In this document: positions 25,045 through 36,597 of the stretch, piece by piece
How positions within the stretch are numbered: the stretch's first letter is position 1
Layout of the letters: every line of letters starts with the position of its first letter
From: Paraburkholderia sp. UYCP14C
GTDB taxonomy: Bacteria > Pseudomonadota > Gammaproteobacteria > Burkholderiales > Burkholderiaceae
NCBI RefSeq assembly: GCF_004197395.1
Contig: NZ_SELS01000015.1
Coordinates: forward strand, 106,902 to 170,901
DNA length: 64,000 nucleotides
Reading direction: 5' to 3'
The notes under the pieces: model-generated
Told to the model about the DNA's origin: nothing
The model's input: the letters and a program-made list of their open reading frames with translations, nothing else
The model's database searches: none
Position numbers and translations under genes: made by a program

Positions 25045-25177
25045 GACAGCAACGCGGCCGTTAGGTACGGCACGAAGAAATTGGGTTGCTACCAATATAG
25101 GTCCGCACGCCAGCTTGATAAATGGGTTCGGAGGGAATTGATTGTGTCGCGGGCGTTGTTAATCCGCGTTGCCGCGA

Positions 25178-25780
25178 CTAATCCTGCGCGCCCCGCAGTC
25201 CTTCCCACGCCGGCGACAACGCCGGCCCCAGCGCAAACAGATCGAGCACACGTGCGACCGTGTGATCGACCATCTCGTCGATCGACGCAGGCTGGTTATA
25301 AAACGCGGGTAACGGCGGAAAGATCACCCCGCCCATTTCGGTGACGGCCGTCATATTGCGCAGATGCGCAAGGTTGAACGGCGTTTCGCGCACCAGCAGC
25401 ACGAGTCGGCGGCGCTCTTTCAGTGTGACGTCGGCGGCGCGGGTGATCAGGTTGTCGGCGAAACCGTGTGCGATGCTCGCGAGCGTTTTCATCGAGCAGG
25501 GCGCGACGATCATGCCGTCGGTCGCGAACGAGCCTGACGCGATGCTCGCGCCGACGTCGCGCACCGAATGGACGACATCCGCGAGCGGATGCACGTCTTC
25601 CTTACCCAACTGGAGTTCATGCTGGATGTTGAGCCAACCCGCGCTCGAAATCAGCAGGTGGGTCTCGACGCCGCCCAGGCGGCGCAGCGTCTCGAGCAGC
25701 CGGACGCCGTAGATGGCGCCGGTGGCACCGGTGATCGCGACGATCAGCCGGCGTGGCGCCGCGGTGCGTGCTTGCTGCAT
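25178..25780 (-). CDS. ubiX: Flavin prenyltransferase UbiX
   Basis: 200 residues. The FMN-binding N-terminus IVAITGATGAIYGVRLL is followed by the conserved APCSMKTLASIAHGFADNLITRAADVTLKERR and ETPFNLAHLRNM segments, all diagnostic of UbiX/Pad1. It prenylates FMN to make the cofactor of the decarboxylase UbiD in ubiquinone synthesis. It is the last gene of the hemA-prfA-prmC-grxD-ubiX series. It lies 40 bp from grxD. Confidence 0.95.
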   Translation of the reverse strand: MQQARTAAPRRLIVAITGATGAIYGVRLLETLRRLGGVETHLLISSAGWLNIQHELQLGKEDVHPLADVVHSVRDVGASIASGSFATDGMIVAPCSMKTLASIAHGFADNLITRAADVTLKERRRLVLLVRETPFNLAHLRNMTAVTEMGGVIFPPLPAFYNQPASIDEMVDHTVARVLDLFALGPALSPAWEGLRGAQD

Positions 25781-25820
25781 GGCTTGCGGCGCCTGATGAA
25801 GCGAACGAAGCGTAGAGCGC

Positions 25821-26132
25821 TCAGGCCGCGGCGAACAGCTGCTGCAGTTCGCCCGATTCGTACATCTCCATCATGATGTCCGAGCCGCCGATGAATTCGC
25901 CCTTCACGTACAGCTGCGGAATGGTCGGCCAGTTCGAGAACACCTTGATGCCCTGACGGACTTCGTCGTCTTCGAGCACGTTGACGGTCTTGATTTCACC
26001 GACGCCGCACGCCTTCAGGATCTGGATGGCGCGGCCGGAAAAACCGCACATCGGGAACTGGGCCGTGCCCTTCATGAAGAGAACGACGTTGTTGTCGTCG
26101 ACGATTTGCTTGATGCGTTGTTGCGTATCCAT
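25821..26132 (-). CDS. grxD: Monothiol glutaredoxin (Grx4 type)
   Basis: 103 residues. The CGFS active site at 29-32 defines the monothiol class, with the glutathione-binding Lys21 and [15 protein letters not shown] and the GGSD motif. Such proteins bind a [2Fe-2S] cluster between subunits and act in Fe-S transfer rather than disulfide reduction. It is downstream of prmC in the same orientation. Confidence 0.96.
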   Translation of the reverse strand: MDTQQRIKQIVDDNNVVLFMKGTAQFPMCGFSGRAIQILKACGVGEIKTVNVLEDDEVRQGIKVFSNWPTIPQLYVKGEFIGGSDIMMEMYESGELQQLFAAA

Positions 26133-26244
26133 GACTGACCTTGCGGTTCCGATAGATGAAGGGAATAGGCTGAAATGATAGCGGATTTCGCTACGAGCGG
26201 TCGCAGCCGCGTCGCGCCTGGGGTTTTAGCCGAGGCGACCGTGC

Positions 26245-27132
26245 TTAGGCCTCGGCGGCGCGCAACACGCCTCCGCTGATCCGCTCGATGCCGGCGAGAT
26301 CGCACTCCGAGCGGACCTCGGCAAAGCCTTGCGCGCTCAGCAACGCGCGCACGGCTTCGGCCTGGTCGTAGCCATGCTCGATCCACAGCGCACCCTCGGT
26401 GGCGAGATGCTGGGGCGCGCCGGCGACGATCGCGCGGATCGCGCTGAGGCCGTCGGCTTCGTCAGTGAGCGCGCCGCGCGGCTCGAAACGCAGATCGCCC
26501 TCGCTCAGATGCGGGTCGCCGCTCGCGATATACGGCGGATTGCTGACGATCGCGTCGAACCGCAGCGCGGCGTCGAGCGAGCCGTACCAGTCGCTGTGCA
26601 GGAACGTCACTGCGCCGCCCGGACGCTTCGGGTCGAGCAGGCGTGCGCCGTTGCGCGTGGCGACCGAGAGGGCGTCGGCCGAGCGGTCGAGCGCCCAGAC
26701 CTGCGCGTCGGGCCGCATCGACGCGATCGCCACCGCGATTGCGCCGGTTCCGGTGCCGAGATCGAGCACGCGCGGACGCGGCCGTGGTTCGATCGCCGTG
26801 AGCGCGGTTTCGACCAGCAGTTCGGTTTCGGGACGCGGAATCAGCACGTGCGGCGTCACTTCGAATTCGAGCCCAAAGAATTCGCGCGCACCGACGAGTT
26901 GCGCGACCGGCTCACCGGCCATGCGCCGCGCCTCGAGCGCGCGATAACGCTCGACGTTCGCGCGCTCGAGCGGCTCATCGCCGCGCGTGATCAGCTGCGT
27001 GCGCCGCCAGCCGAGCACGTGTGTCAGCAGAATCCGCGCTTCGAGCGGCGGCAGCGGAGACGCGCGCAACAGCGCGTCGGCCGTCGCCGGCGGAGCCGTG
27101 GGGTCGAGTGGAGCCGGGGACGCGTCGGTCAT
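26245..27132 (-). CDS. prmC: Release-factor glutamine N5-methyltransferase PrmC (HemK)
   Basis: 295 residues. A helical N-terminal domain binds the release factor. Motif I is VLDLGTGTGAIAVAIA and the catalytic motif is NPPYIASGDPHL, which positions the glutamine of the GGQ loop. It lies nine bases after prfA, whose product is its substrate, so the two are made together. Confidence 0.96.
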   Translation of the reverse strand: MTDASPAPLDPTAPPATADALLRASPLPPLEARILLTHVLGWRRTQLITRGDEPLERANVERYRALEARRMAGEPVAQLVGAREFFGLEFEVTPHVLIPRPETELLVETALTAIEPRPRPRVLDLGTGTGAIAVAIASMRPDAQVWALDRSADALSVATRNGARLLDPKRPGGAVTFLHSDWYGSLDAALRFDAIVSNPPYIASGDPHLSEGDLRFEPRGALTDEADGLSAIRAIVAGAPQHLATEGALWIEHGYDQAEAVRALLSAQGFAEVRSECDLAGIERISGGVLRAAEA

Positions 27133-27141
27133 TGTCGGGCG

Positions 27142-28224
27142 TCAGTCCGCGTCGCCGAGCGAGGCCAGCAGTTCGGCCTGATGCTCGCTGACGAGTGCCG
27201 CGATCAGTTCTTCGAGATCGCCGTCCATGATCGCGTCGAGGCGATACAGCGTCAGGTTGATGCGGTGATCGGTGAGGCGCCCCTGCGGGAAGTTGTACGT
27301 GCGGATGCGCTCCGAGCGGTCGCCCGAGCCGATCAGGTTCTTGCGGGTCGCAGCTTCCTTCGTCTGCTGCTCATGCGTTTGCTTGTCCTTGATGCGCGCG
27401 GCGAGCACCTTCAGCGCGCGGTCCTTGTTCTTGTGCTGCGAGCGGTCGTCCTGACATTCGACGACGATGCCCGTCGGCAAGTGCGTGACGCGCACCGCCG
27501 AGTCGGTCTTGTTGATGTGCTGGCCGCCCGCGCCGGACGCGCGGAACGTATCGATACGCAGATCGGCCGGATTGATCTCGACTTCGCCGATCTCGTCGGC
27601 TTCGGGCATGACCGCGACCGTGCACGCCGAGGTATGGATGCGGCCCTGCGTTTCCGTGGCCGGCACGCGCTGCACGCGATGCCCGCCCGACTCGAACTTC
27701 AGCTTCGAATACGCGGCATCGCCGGCAATCCGCACGATGACTTCGCGATAGCCGCCAAGATCCGATTCGCTCGCCGACATCATCTCGACTTGCCAGCGAT
27801 TGCGCTCGGCATAGCGCAGATACATGCGCAGCAGATCGCCCGCGAACAGCGCGGATTCGTCGCCGCCGGTGCCCGCACGGATTTCGAGGAAGATGTTGCG
27901 CTCGTCGTTCGGGTCTTTCGGCAGCAGCATTTTCTGCAGTTCGACGCCGAGCGTCTCCATACGATCGCGCGCCGCGCGGATTTCCTCTTCGGCGAAATCG
28001 CGCATCGACGCGTCGGCGAGCAGTTCCTGCGCGGTGGTCGCGTCGTTCTGCGCCTGGCGCCACAGCCCGTAATGCTCGACGACGGGACCGAGCTCCGCGT
28101 GTTCACGCGTGAGCTTGCGGTATTGGTCGAGGTTGGCTGTGATGTCCTCGCGGCTCAACAGATCGTTCAGTTCGGCCAGCCGGATTGTCAGCTGGTCGAG
28201 CTTGCGTTGCATGCTCGTTTTCAT
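27142..28224 (-). CDS. prfA: Peptide chain release factor 1
   Basis: 360 residues, the exact usual length of RF1. The GGQ catalytic motif is at 233-235 in [15 protein letters not shown]. Start MKTSMQRKL at 28224 corresponds to the family N-terminus; the frame is open a further 28 codons to 28308 but that extension overlaps the hemA-prfA gap. RF1 reads UAA and UAG. Confidence 0.97.
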   Translation of the reverse strand: MKTSMQRKLDQLTIRLAELNDLLSREDITANLDQYRKLTREHAELGPVVEHYGLWRQAQNDATTAQELLADASMRDFAEEEIRAARDRMETLGVELQKMLLPKDPNDERNIFLEIRAGTGGDESALFAGDLLRMYLRYAERNRWQVEMMSASESDLGGYREVIVRIAGDAAYSKLKFESGGHRVQRVPATETQGRIHTSACTVAVMPEADEIGEVEINPADLRIDTFRASGAGGQHINKTDSAVRVTHLPTGIVVECQDDRSQHKNKDRALKVLAARIKDKQTHEQQTKEAATRKNLIGSGDRSERIRTYNFPQGRLTDHRINLTLYRLDAIMDGDLEELIAALVSEHQAELLASLGDAD

Positions 28225-28344
28225 CGGGCGGGTAGCGGAGCGGACTCCGGAAAGGATGCGGCGAGAGGAAAGGGCGAATGCCCGGGGTGGAAGCACTTCG
28301 CGGGCCACGGTGGTGGCGCGCGGGGTGCGGCGAGCACTGCGCCG

Positions 28345-29631
28345 CTAACGCTCGGAGGAGCCGGGGTGTTTGTAGAAGCCGCTCATCAGCTCGATCAGCT
28401 TGTCGCGGTTGTCGCTGCCCGCGCGATTCAGCGCGTGCGTAGGACCGTGGATCAGCTTGTTGGTGAGCGATTGCGACAGCGCTTCGAGCACCGCGGCAGG
28501 GTCGTCGCCGCGCGCGAGCATTTTCTGCGCGCGTTCGACTTCGGCGCGGCGCAGCGCGTCGGCCTGCGTGTGCATGTGACGGATCACCGGCACGATGCTG
28601 CGCGCGTCGAGCCACTGCATAAAAGTCTGCACGCGCGTTTCGATGATCGCTTCGGCCTGCGCGACCGCCGCCTGACGCGACGCATTGCCTTCGCGGACGA
28701 TCGCGCCGAGGTCGTCGACGGTGTAAAGGAACACGTCTTCGAGCTGGCCGGCTTCGGGTTCGATGTCGCGCGGCACCGCGAGGTCGACCATGAAGATCGG
28801 CCGGTGACGGCGCGCCTTGACCGCGCGCTCGACCGCGCCCAGACCGATGATCGGCAACGTGGACGCTGTGCACGACACGATGATGTCGAATTCGTGCATG
28901 CGCGCGGGCAGTTCGGAGAGCGGAATGGCGCGACCGTTGAAGCGCTCGGCGAGCCGCATGCCGCGCTCTGCCGTGCGGTTCGCGACGACGAGCTCACGCG
29001 GATGCTGCGCGGCGAAATGCGTCGCGCAAAGCTCGATCATTTCGCCAGCACCGATGAACAGCACCCGCTGGTTCGCGATCTTGTCGAAAATGCGTTGGGC
29101 GAGGCGTACCGCGGCGGCGGCCATCGACACCGACTGCGCGCCGATTTCGGTGGTGCTGCGCACTTCCTTCGCGACGGCGAAGGTGCGCTGGAACAGCTGG
29201 TTCAGATAGGTGCCGAGTGCGCCAGCTTCGGACGCGGTGCGCACCGCGTCCTTCATTTGTCCGACGATCTGCGTCTCGCCCAGCACCATCGAATCGAGCC
29301 CGGACGCGACGCGGAACGCATGCCGCACCGCTTCCGACTGCGGCAGTGCGTAGACGTGCGGTGCGAGTTCGTCGATGGGGAGGTTGTGGTACTTCGACAG
29401 CCACTGGACCGAGGCTTCGCGCGCGGCGAGGTCGTCGGTCGCGCAGTAAAGTTCGGTGCGGTTGCAGGTGGACAGAATTGCCGCTTCGGGTGCGTTGGGG
29501 GCCATGCGGCCCACCCAGAGGCCTTTGAAGGTATCCAGAGCAGGCTTGATCTGTTCGAGCGGAAACGCCACGCGTTCGCGCAAGGCGACAGGCGCAGTGT
29601 GATGGTTGATTCCGATCGTTAGAAGCTGCAT
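28345..29631 (-). CDS. hemA: Glutamyl-tRNA reductase
   Basis: 428 residues, first committed enzyme of C5 heme synthesis. The N-terminal catalytic domain contains [10 protein letters not shown] with the nucleophile Cys, then an NADPH-binding Rossmann domain ([13 protein letters not shown]) and a dimerisation helix. No clear ribosome site precedes the ATG: the upstream bases are C-rich. A TATAAT -10 box lies about 30 bp upstream. Confidence 0.97.
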   Translation of the reverse strand: MQLLTIGINHHTAPVALRERVAFPLEQIKPALDTFKGLWVGRMAPNAPEAAILSTCNRTELYCATDDLAAREASVQWLSKYHNLPIDELAPHVYALPQSEAVRHAFRVASGLDSMVLGETQIVGQMKDAVRTASEAGALGTYLNQLFQRTFAVAKEVRSTTEIGAQSVSMAAAAVRLAQRIFDKIANQRVLFIGAGEMIELCATHFAAQHPRELVVANRTAERGMRLAERFNGRAIPLSELPARMHEFDIIVSCTASTLPIIGLGAVERAVKARRHRPIFMVDLAVPRDIEPEAGQLEDVFLYTVDDLGAIVREGNASRQAAVAQAEAIIETRVQTFMQWLDARSIVPVIRHMHTQADALRRAEVERAQKMLARGDDPAAVLEALSQSLTNKLIHGPTHALNRAGSDNRDKLIELMSGFYKHPGSSER

Positions 29632-29657
29632 TTGGGGGAGCTATCGTTCAGCCTCAT

Positions 29658-29663
29658 ATTATA
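29658..29663 (-). promoter_or_regulatory. hemA: Candidate -10 box of the hemA promoter
   Basis: A perfect TATAAT on the minus strand, 26 bases before the hemA ATG. No good -35 hexamer is seen 16-18 bp further up, so it may need an activator or use an extended contact. Confidence 0.5.
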
Positions 29664-29710
29664 GCCTTTCCACGATTCTCACATCCTGCAGGCCGTATAC
29701 CCCGCATGTG

Positions 29711-30421
29711 TCAGCTCGCGTCCGGCAGGGTCTCCGGCGGAATCGCGTCGAGCTGGTAACCGTAACCATAGACCGGCGTCAGCGTGTAGCCAAGCTCCGG
29801 GCGCAGTTGCAGCTTGCTGCGCACGCGCGACACGTGAGTGTCGATGGTGCGCGACTTTACGTCGCGGCGGCGCGCCCACACGGTTTCGAGAATATGCGCG
29901 CGCGACACCGGTCGCGCCAGATTGTTGAACAGCAGCAGAGCGAGGCGGAATTCCTTCGGCGTCAGGATGACGGTCTGGTCGCCGAAGGCCACGGCGAAAT
30001 GCGCCGCGTCGAACGTATAGGCTCCGATCACGTCGCGCCGTCGTTTGGGCGGCCGCCGCAGACCCGCACGGCGCTGCAGCGCCTCGACCCGCGCGAGCAT
30101 TTCGGGGCCGCGCACCGGCTTGCTCAGGCAGTCGTCGGCGCCGGCGTGCAGCGCGGCGACGATCTGGCCTTCGCGCGGTGCCGTAATCAGCATCATGATG
30201 GGTAGGCCCGGCAAAATGGAGCGGGCGCGCGGGATCACATCTTCAGCGCAATGGTCGCCGGCCCAGCTTTCGGTGATCAGCAGGTCGAAAAATTCGTCGC
30301 TGGCACGCTGCAGGAAGGTGGCGCTGGTGGTGAAGTGCTGGCACACATGGCCACCGGCGAAAATGAGCCGGTCGACCAGTTTGGCGTGTTGCACGTCGGG
30401 TTCGATAAGGGCGATGCGCAT
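29711..30421 (-). CDS. OmpR-family response regulator with atypical receiver
   Basis: 236 residues. The receiver domain spans ~1-120 and a winged-helix DNA-binding domain ~135-225 (VILTPKEFRLALLLFNN, HILETVWARRRDVKSRTIDTHVSRVRSKL). In the receiver the phosphoacceptor Asp is replaced by Glu51 (DLLITE), and the acidic pair near residue 7 is E-P rather than D-D or E-D. The switch Thr (LITAP) and the Lys (LSKP) remain. No histidine kinase gene adjoins, so it is an orphan. It may act without phosphorylation. Confidence 0.9.
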   Translation of the reverse strand: MRIALIEPDVQHAKLVDRLIFAGGHVCQHFTTSATFLQRASDEFFDLLITESWAGDHCAEDVIPRARSILPGLPIMMLITAPREGQIVAALHAGADDCLSKPVRGPEMLARVEALQRRAGLRRPPKRRRDVIGAYTFDAAHFAVAFGDQTVILTPKEFRLALLLFNNLARPVSRAHILETVWARRRDVKSRTIDTHVSRVRSKLQLRPELGYTLTPVYGYGYQLDAIPPETLPDAS

Positions 30422-30561
30422 GGCACGGCGTCAGCGTGGCGACGGGCGGAGCGTCAGGCGTTTTCGTCAGACTTACAACTTGCCTAAGCACACCCCGGCC
30501 CCTAAACTCAACCGCTATGCGGAAAGCGCCGTGCTGAACTTCTATAGTTAAGGAGGCGAAA

Positions 30562-30651
30562 ATGCTAGCCTTGGCTGCTTCTTCCGCCTATGAGACGAAT
30601 CCGAAATTGATTTTGCCGTGTTTCAGCGCCCTGTCTGGAGCCCACACCTGA
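30562..30651 (+). CDS. 29-residue small ORF coupled to the YeaQ-like gene
   Basis: ATG 30562 to TGA 30649-30651, 29 codons. A perfect AAGGAGG (30550-30556) lies five bases before the ATG, one of the best ribosome sites in the window. The TGA overlaps the ATG of the following membrane-protein gene as TGATG, the geometry of translational coupling. The product begins MLALAASSAYETNPK and has no recognised domain. Existence as a peptide is inferred from the ribosome site and overlap. Confidence 0.6.
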   Translation: MLALAASSAYETNPKLILPCFSALSGAHT

Positions 30652-30905
30652 TGGGTTGGCCAGGCATTCTCGTGCTCGGCGTCGTGGTCGGCCTCGCGGG
30701 CTGGTGGTTGCACCCGCAGCGCCGGGCGAGCCGCGCCCGCTGGTGGGCCGCACTGGTGGCCGGCCTGCTCGGCGCGAGCGTCGCGCGCATGGCCGGCAAC
30801 GTAACAGGTCTTTTCCATGATGGCGACATGCTCGAATGGCAGGTAAGCACTGCCGTCGCGCTCATCGCCGTCGCCGTGACGGTCGGCCTTTTTTCGCGTC
30901 GATGA
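30651..30905 (+). CDS. Small membrane protein, GlsB/YeaQ/YmgE-like
   Basis: 84 residues with three hydrophobic segments: GILVLGVVVGLAGWWL, ARWWAALVAGLLGASVARMAG and VSTAVALIAVAVTVGLF. Gly-rich helices and size match the transglycosylase-associated (GlsB/YeaQ/YmgE) family of small inner-membrane proteins, often general-stress induced. The ATG at 30651 overlaps the stop of the 29-codon ORF. Upstream in-frame starts exist but would read through that ORF in another frame. Confidence 0.75.
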   Translation: MGWPGILVLGVVVGLAGWWLHPQRRASRARWWAALVAGLLGASVARMAGNVTGLFHDGDMLEWQVSTAVALIAVAVTVGLFSRR

Positions 30906-30958
30906 AGAGTCGATGAACGCGCCGGTCGATCCGTCGATGAATCTTTGCAGGTAATTCC

Positions 30959-32773
30959 ATGAACGCCCGACTTCCCGAAACCTCCTCCATTCCCGAGCGC
31001 CTCGCGAGCCTGCGCGCCGCGATGGCGCGCGAAAGCATCGCCGCTTACCTCGTGCCGTCGGCGGATCCGCACCTGTCCGAGTATCTTCCCGGGCGCTGGC
31101 AAGGCCGCCAGTGGCTGTCCGGCTTCACCGGTTCGGCCGGCACGCTGATCGTCACCGCCGATTTCGCCGGCGTCTGGACCGACAGCCGTTACTGGGAACA
31201 GGCCAGCGCGCAACTCGCCGGCACCGGTGTCGAGCTGATGAAGATGACCGGCGGCCAGCTGACCACGCCGCATTTCGAATGGCTCGCGCAGAACGTCGCG
31301 AGCGGCGGCGCCGTCGGTGTGGACGGCGCGGTGCTCGGCGTGGCGTCGGCACGCGCGTTGAGCGCGGCGCTGTCCGCGCACGGCGTGCAGCTGCGCACCG
31401 ACGTCGACCTGTTCGACGCGATCTGGGCGCAGCGCCCGGCGCTCCCCGCCGACGCCGTCTTCGAGCACGCCGCGCCGCAAGCGGGCGTCGCGCGCGCTGA
31501 GAAGCTCGCGCAGGTGCGTCGCGCGATGGCCGAGAAAGGCGCGCAGTGGCACTTCGTCTCGACGCTCGACGACCTCGCCTGGCTGCTGAACCTGCGCGGC
31601 GCCGACGTCAGCTACAACCCGGTGTTCGTCGCGCATGCGCTGATCGGCATGGATCGCGTGTCGCTCTTTATCGCCGACGGCAAAGTGTCGCCGGCGCTCG
31701 CCGAAGTGCTCGGGCGCGACGGCATCAGCGTCGAGCCGTACGCGAAAGCCGCGGACGCGCTTGCCGCGCTGCCGGCCGGCAGCACGCTGCTGATCGATCC
31801 GCGTCGCATTACATACGGCTCGCTGCAGGCGGTGCCGTCGTCGGTCAAGGTGGTCGAGGCGGTCAATCCGTCCACGTTCCTGAAATCGTGCAAGTCCGCC
31901 GCCGACGCCGCGCACGTGCGCGCGACGATGGAGCAGGACGGCGCGGCGCTCGCCGAATTCTTCGCGTGGTTCGAAGGCGCGCTGGGCCGCGAGCGCATCA
32001 CCGAGCTGACGATCGACGAGCGTCTGACGGCAGCCCGCGCACGCCGTCCCGGCTTTGTTTCGCTGAGCTTCGCGACGATCGCGGGCTTCAATGCGAACGG
32101 CGCGATGCCGCACTATCGCGCGACCGAAGAGTCGCATTCTGTGATCGAAGGCAACGGCTTGCTGCTGATCGATTCGGGCGGCCAGTATCTGAGCGGCACG
32201 ACCGACATCACGCGCGTCGTCCCGATCGGCACGCCGAGCAGCGAGCAGCGCCGCGATTTCACCGTCGTGCTGAAGGGCATGATCGCGCTGTCACGCGCGC
32301 AATTCCCGCGCGGCGTTCGCTCGCCGATGCTCGACGCGATCGCGCGCGCGCCGATCTGGCAGGCGGGCGCCGACTATGGCCACGGCACCGGTCACGGGGT
32401 CGGCTACTTCCTGAACGTGCACGAAGGTCCGCAGGTGATTTCGCACTACGCGCCGGCCGAACCGTGGACCGCGATGGAGGAGGGCATGATCACGTCGAAC
32501 GAGCCGGGTCTGTATCGGCCGGGCAAGTGGGGCGTGCGCATCGAAAACCTCGTGCTGAACGTGGCCGCCGAAAAGACCGAATTCGGCGATTTCCTGAAGT
32601 TCGAAACGCTGACGCTGTGCCCGATCGACACCCGCTGCATCGAGCTGTCGCTGCTGCGCGATGACGAGCGCGCGTGGCTCAACGCGTATCACGAGACGGT
32701 GCGCGCGCGCCTCGCGCCGCATGTCACGGGCGACGCGAAGGCGTGGCTCGAACTGCGCACGCAACCGATCTGA
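30959..32773 (+). CDS. Xaa-Pro aminopeptidase (M24B, long form)
   Basis: 604 residues, the length of the three-domain aminopeptidase P1 type. Two creatinase-like N-terminal domains (each ~150 residues) precede the pita-bread metal domain. Metal ligands can be seen in LLIDSGGQYLSGTTDITR (Asp pair), YGHGTGHGVGYFLNVHEGPQ (His and Glu region) and MITSNEPGLYRPGKWGVRIEN (Glu ligands). It removes N-terminal residues preceding proline, in the cytosol. Confidence 0.94.
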   Translation: MNARLPETSSIPERLASLRAAMARESIAAYLVPSADPHLSEYLPGRWQGRQWLSGFTGSAGTLIVTADFAGVWTDSRYWEQASAQLAGTGVELMKMTGGQLTTPHFEWLAQNVASGGAVGVDGAVLGVASARALSAALSAHGVQLRTDVDLFDAIWAQRPALPADAVFEHAAPQAGVARAEKLAQVRRAMAEKGAQWHFVSTLDDLAWLLNLRGADVSYNPVFVAHALIGMDRVSLFIADGKVSPALAEVLGRDGISVEPYAKAADALAALPAGSTLLIDPRRITYGSLQAVPSSVKVVEAVNPSTFLKSCKSAADAAHVRATMEQDGAALAEFFAWFEGALGRERITELTIDERLTAARARRPGFVSLSFATIAGFNANGAMPHYRATEESHSVIEGNGLLLIDSGGQYLSGTTDITRVVPIGTPSSEQRRDFTVVLKGMIALSRAQFPRGVRSPMLDAIARAPIWQAGADYGHGTGHGVGYFLNVHEGPQVISHYAPAEPWTAMEEGMITSNEPGLYRPGKWGVRIENLVLNVAAEKTEFGDFLKFETLTLCPIDTRCIELSLLRDDERAWLNAYHETVRARLAPHVTGDAKAWLELRTQPI

Positions 32774-32804
32774 GCGCGGCGAAAACCTTCCCCACGGAGC
32801 GTGC

Positions 32805-33428
32805 ATGACGATCAAGGCAGTGGTGTTCGATTTCGGCGGTGTGTTGATCGACTGGAGTCCCGAGTATCTATACAGGGAGCTGATTCCCGACGAAGCCGAG
32901 CGCCGCTGGTTCCTCACGCACGTCTGCTCGATGGACTGGGTGATCCGCCAGGACGGCGGGCAGCCGATCGTCGAAGCCACCGACGAGCTGATCGCGCAGT
33001 TTCCCGATCACGAGCCGCTGATCCGCGCGTTCTACGAGCGCTGGCACCAGATGGTGGCAGGCGTGCTGGATGACGGCATCGCGCTGATGGAAAAGCTCGA
33101 AGCGGCCGAGGTGCCGCTTTTCGGACTCACCAACTGGTCGGCCGAGACCTTTCCATATGCGTGGGAGCACTATCCGGTGCTGCGGCGCTTTCGCGACATC
33201 GTCGTGTCGGGGCGCGTGAAGCTCGTGAAGCCCGACCCGGCGATCTTCGCGGAAATGCGCCGGCGCATCGAGTTGCAGATGCCCGGCGTCGAGCCGGCCG
33301 AACTCGTCTTCATCGACGACAACGCAAAGAACGCCGAAGCCGCAACGGCGCTCGGCTGGCACGGCGTGCATCACACGAGCGCCGCGCAAACCGAGACCAA
33401 GTTGCGCGAGTTGGGTTTGCCGGTTTGA
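32805..33428 (+). CDS. HAD-superfamily hydrolase
   Basis: 207 residues. Motif 1 VVFDFGGVLIDW (nucleophile Asp near residue 9), motif 2 LTNWSAE, motif 3 Lys in KLVKPDPAIF, motif 4 FIDDNAKN. A small helical cap lies between motifs 1 and 2, as in the YihX/epoxide-hydrolase-N-terminal-like group. It acts on an unknown phosphate ester. The ATG at 32805 lies 31 bases after the aminopeptidase stop, so the two are likely co-transcribed. Confidence 0.9.
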   Translation: MTIKAVVFDFGGVLIDWSPEYLYRELIPDEAERRWFLTHVCSMDWVIRQDGGQPIVEATDELIAQFPDHEPLIRAFYERWHQMVAGVLDDGIALMEKLEAAEVPLFGLTNWSAETFPYAWEHYPVLRRFRDIVVSGRVKLVKPDPAIFAEMRRRIELQMPGVEPAELVFIDDNAKNAEAATALGWHGVHHTSAAQTETKLRELGLPV

Positions 33429-33442
33429 GCTGAGCGCTACCG

Positions 33443-34567
33443 CTACTGTCCCAACAGATTCTTCAACGCATTGCCGAGACCCTTGACGGTCTCGCCCGCG
33501 CCCTTCGCGACACCTTCGACGCTGACCCCGAGCGCCTGTGCAAACCCCGCGCCGATGCGCGTGAGGATCCCTTCGCGCACCGAGAACTTCGGATCGCGCA
33601 GATCGCCGTCGAGTACGAAGTGCAGCGTGATGTCGCCGTTATGCGTCTTCAGCGCGGCGACGGCGGCGCGGGTCGGAATCGACATGAACGTTTCGAGCGG
33701 ATTGTCGGATTCGGCGAGCTGCAGATTGTGGACCGTCACTGTGCCCGGCGCGTGCAGATGATAGTTGCGTACCGTCGATTCGATCGACAGATCGACGGTG
33801 CCGCCCGTCACCTGCGCGCGCGCGCCGGCCTTCTTCAGCAGATACGGATCGAGCATCGCGATATCGACACCGTGCAGCGTGCTCGTCGTCTGCGAATCGC
33901 GGCTGGCGATCTTGATCCAGCCGTCGAATGTCACGCTGCCGGTATGCGCCGGCCCCTTCAGCGTGCCCCGAACGCTGACGTTGGTCGGCTCGGCGAGCGA
34001 CGGCAGGTGCAGATCGTCGACGCTCGCGTTGGCGTTGCTGACCGTGACCTTGAACGCCGGCGGCCCGACGGTCATGTCGTAGAAATGGAAATTGCCTTGC
34101 TCGAAGCGGATATGGTCGACCTGCTTTTCGCGCGGGATCGACGGCGCCGTGCCGGCGCCGCTCGGCTGATCGTCGCGGTTCAGCGTCTCGCGCAGGTTCG
34201 GCAGCAGATTCAGCGAGCCGTCCTTCGTGCGCAGCACGGCCATGTCGAAGCCGCGCACGATGACCTCGCGGATATGCATGCGCCGCGCGATCAGATCGCG
34301 CACGTCGGGGGTGATGGTGATTTCGTCGGCGCGTAGCGGTTCGCCCGCCGGCCAGCCGGGCGGCGCTTTCAGCACGACGTGAGTGAGGTGTACCGAGGTG
34401 AGGCCGACGTCGATGCTGTCGGCGCTGCCGAGCGGCCCGAGCGCCGCGCTGACGCGATTCTTGACTTCCCGTTGCGCGGATTGCATCGCGCCGATCGCGA
34501 TCACGATCAACGCCACAAGCGTTGCTGCCACGACGACGATCCAGCGCCTGCCCTTCGACATCGCCAT
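33443..34567 (-). CDS. AsmA-like envelope protein
   Basis: 374 residues. A single N-terminal membrane anchor (WIVVVAATLVALIVIAIGAM) is followed by a large periplasmic beta-rich domain that resembles AsmA/DUF748 proteins: regular alternation of hydrophobic residues, e.g. VHLTHVVLKAPPGWP and IREVIVRGFDMAVLR. AsmA-like proteins are implicated in envelope lipid transport. AGGAGA lies six bases before the ATG at 34567. It ends with an amphipathic glycine-rich helix. Confidence 0.75.
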   Translation of the reverse strand: MAMSKGRRWIVVVAATLVALIVIAIGAMQSAQREVKNRVSAALGPLGSADSIDVGLTSVHLTHVVLKAPPGWPAGEPLRADEITITPDVRDLIARRMHIREVIVRGFDMAVLRTKDGSLNLLPNLRETLNRDDQPSGAGTAPSIPREKQVDHIRFEQGNFHFYDMTVGPPAFKVTVSNANASVDDLHLPSLAEPTNVSVRGTLKGPAHTGSVTFDGWIKIASRDSQTTSTLHGVDIAMLDPYLLKKAGARAQVTGGTVDLSIESTVRNYHLHAPGTVTVHNLQLAESDNPLETFMSIPTRAAVAALKTHNGDITLHFVLDGDLRDPKFSVREGILTRIGAGFAQALGVSVEGVAKGAGETVKGLGNALKNLLGQ

Positions 34568-34687
34568 GCCTGTCTCCTGTCGCGTGCGCGGGACTTTCCC
34601 TCGCGCCTCCGCCATGTAGCAGGTAGCAACGCGCGTGCCCCGCGGCCCGTCCGGCATGGCGCCGGACGGGTCGCCACATCGAGCCTC

Positions 34688-36352
<1,665 letters not shown>

Positions 36353-36597
36353 TTGCTTGCAGTAGACGTTGACGACGCCGGCCGCATCCGGGCGGGCAGT
36401 CGGGGGTGAATGGGTAATCGGTGTGAGGGCCGGGCGGAACACCCGGCGCCGGCCGGCGCGGCGTCGGATTCGACGACGCTGCCGCGCGCGGCATGTGGTT
36501 CAGGTGGCATTGTACTTCGCGGCGGCGGCCGGGCGGCAGGGGAGGCCCCGGCGGCGAGCCCGGTCGCGCGCCATGTCGCGCACCTTCTCGCCGCTCC

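Noticed and set aside
26329-29622. A 1097-codon open frame on the plus strand
   Set aside because: It is entirely antisense to prmC, prfA and hemA, and is Arg/Ala/His-rich with no domain. Long antisense frames are expected at this GC content.
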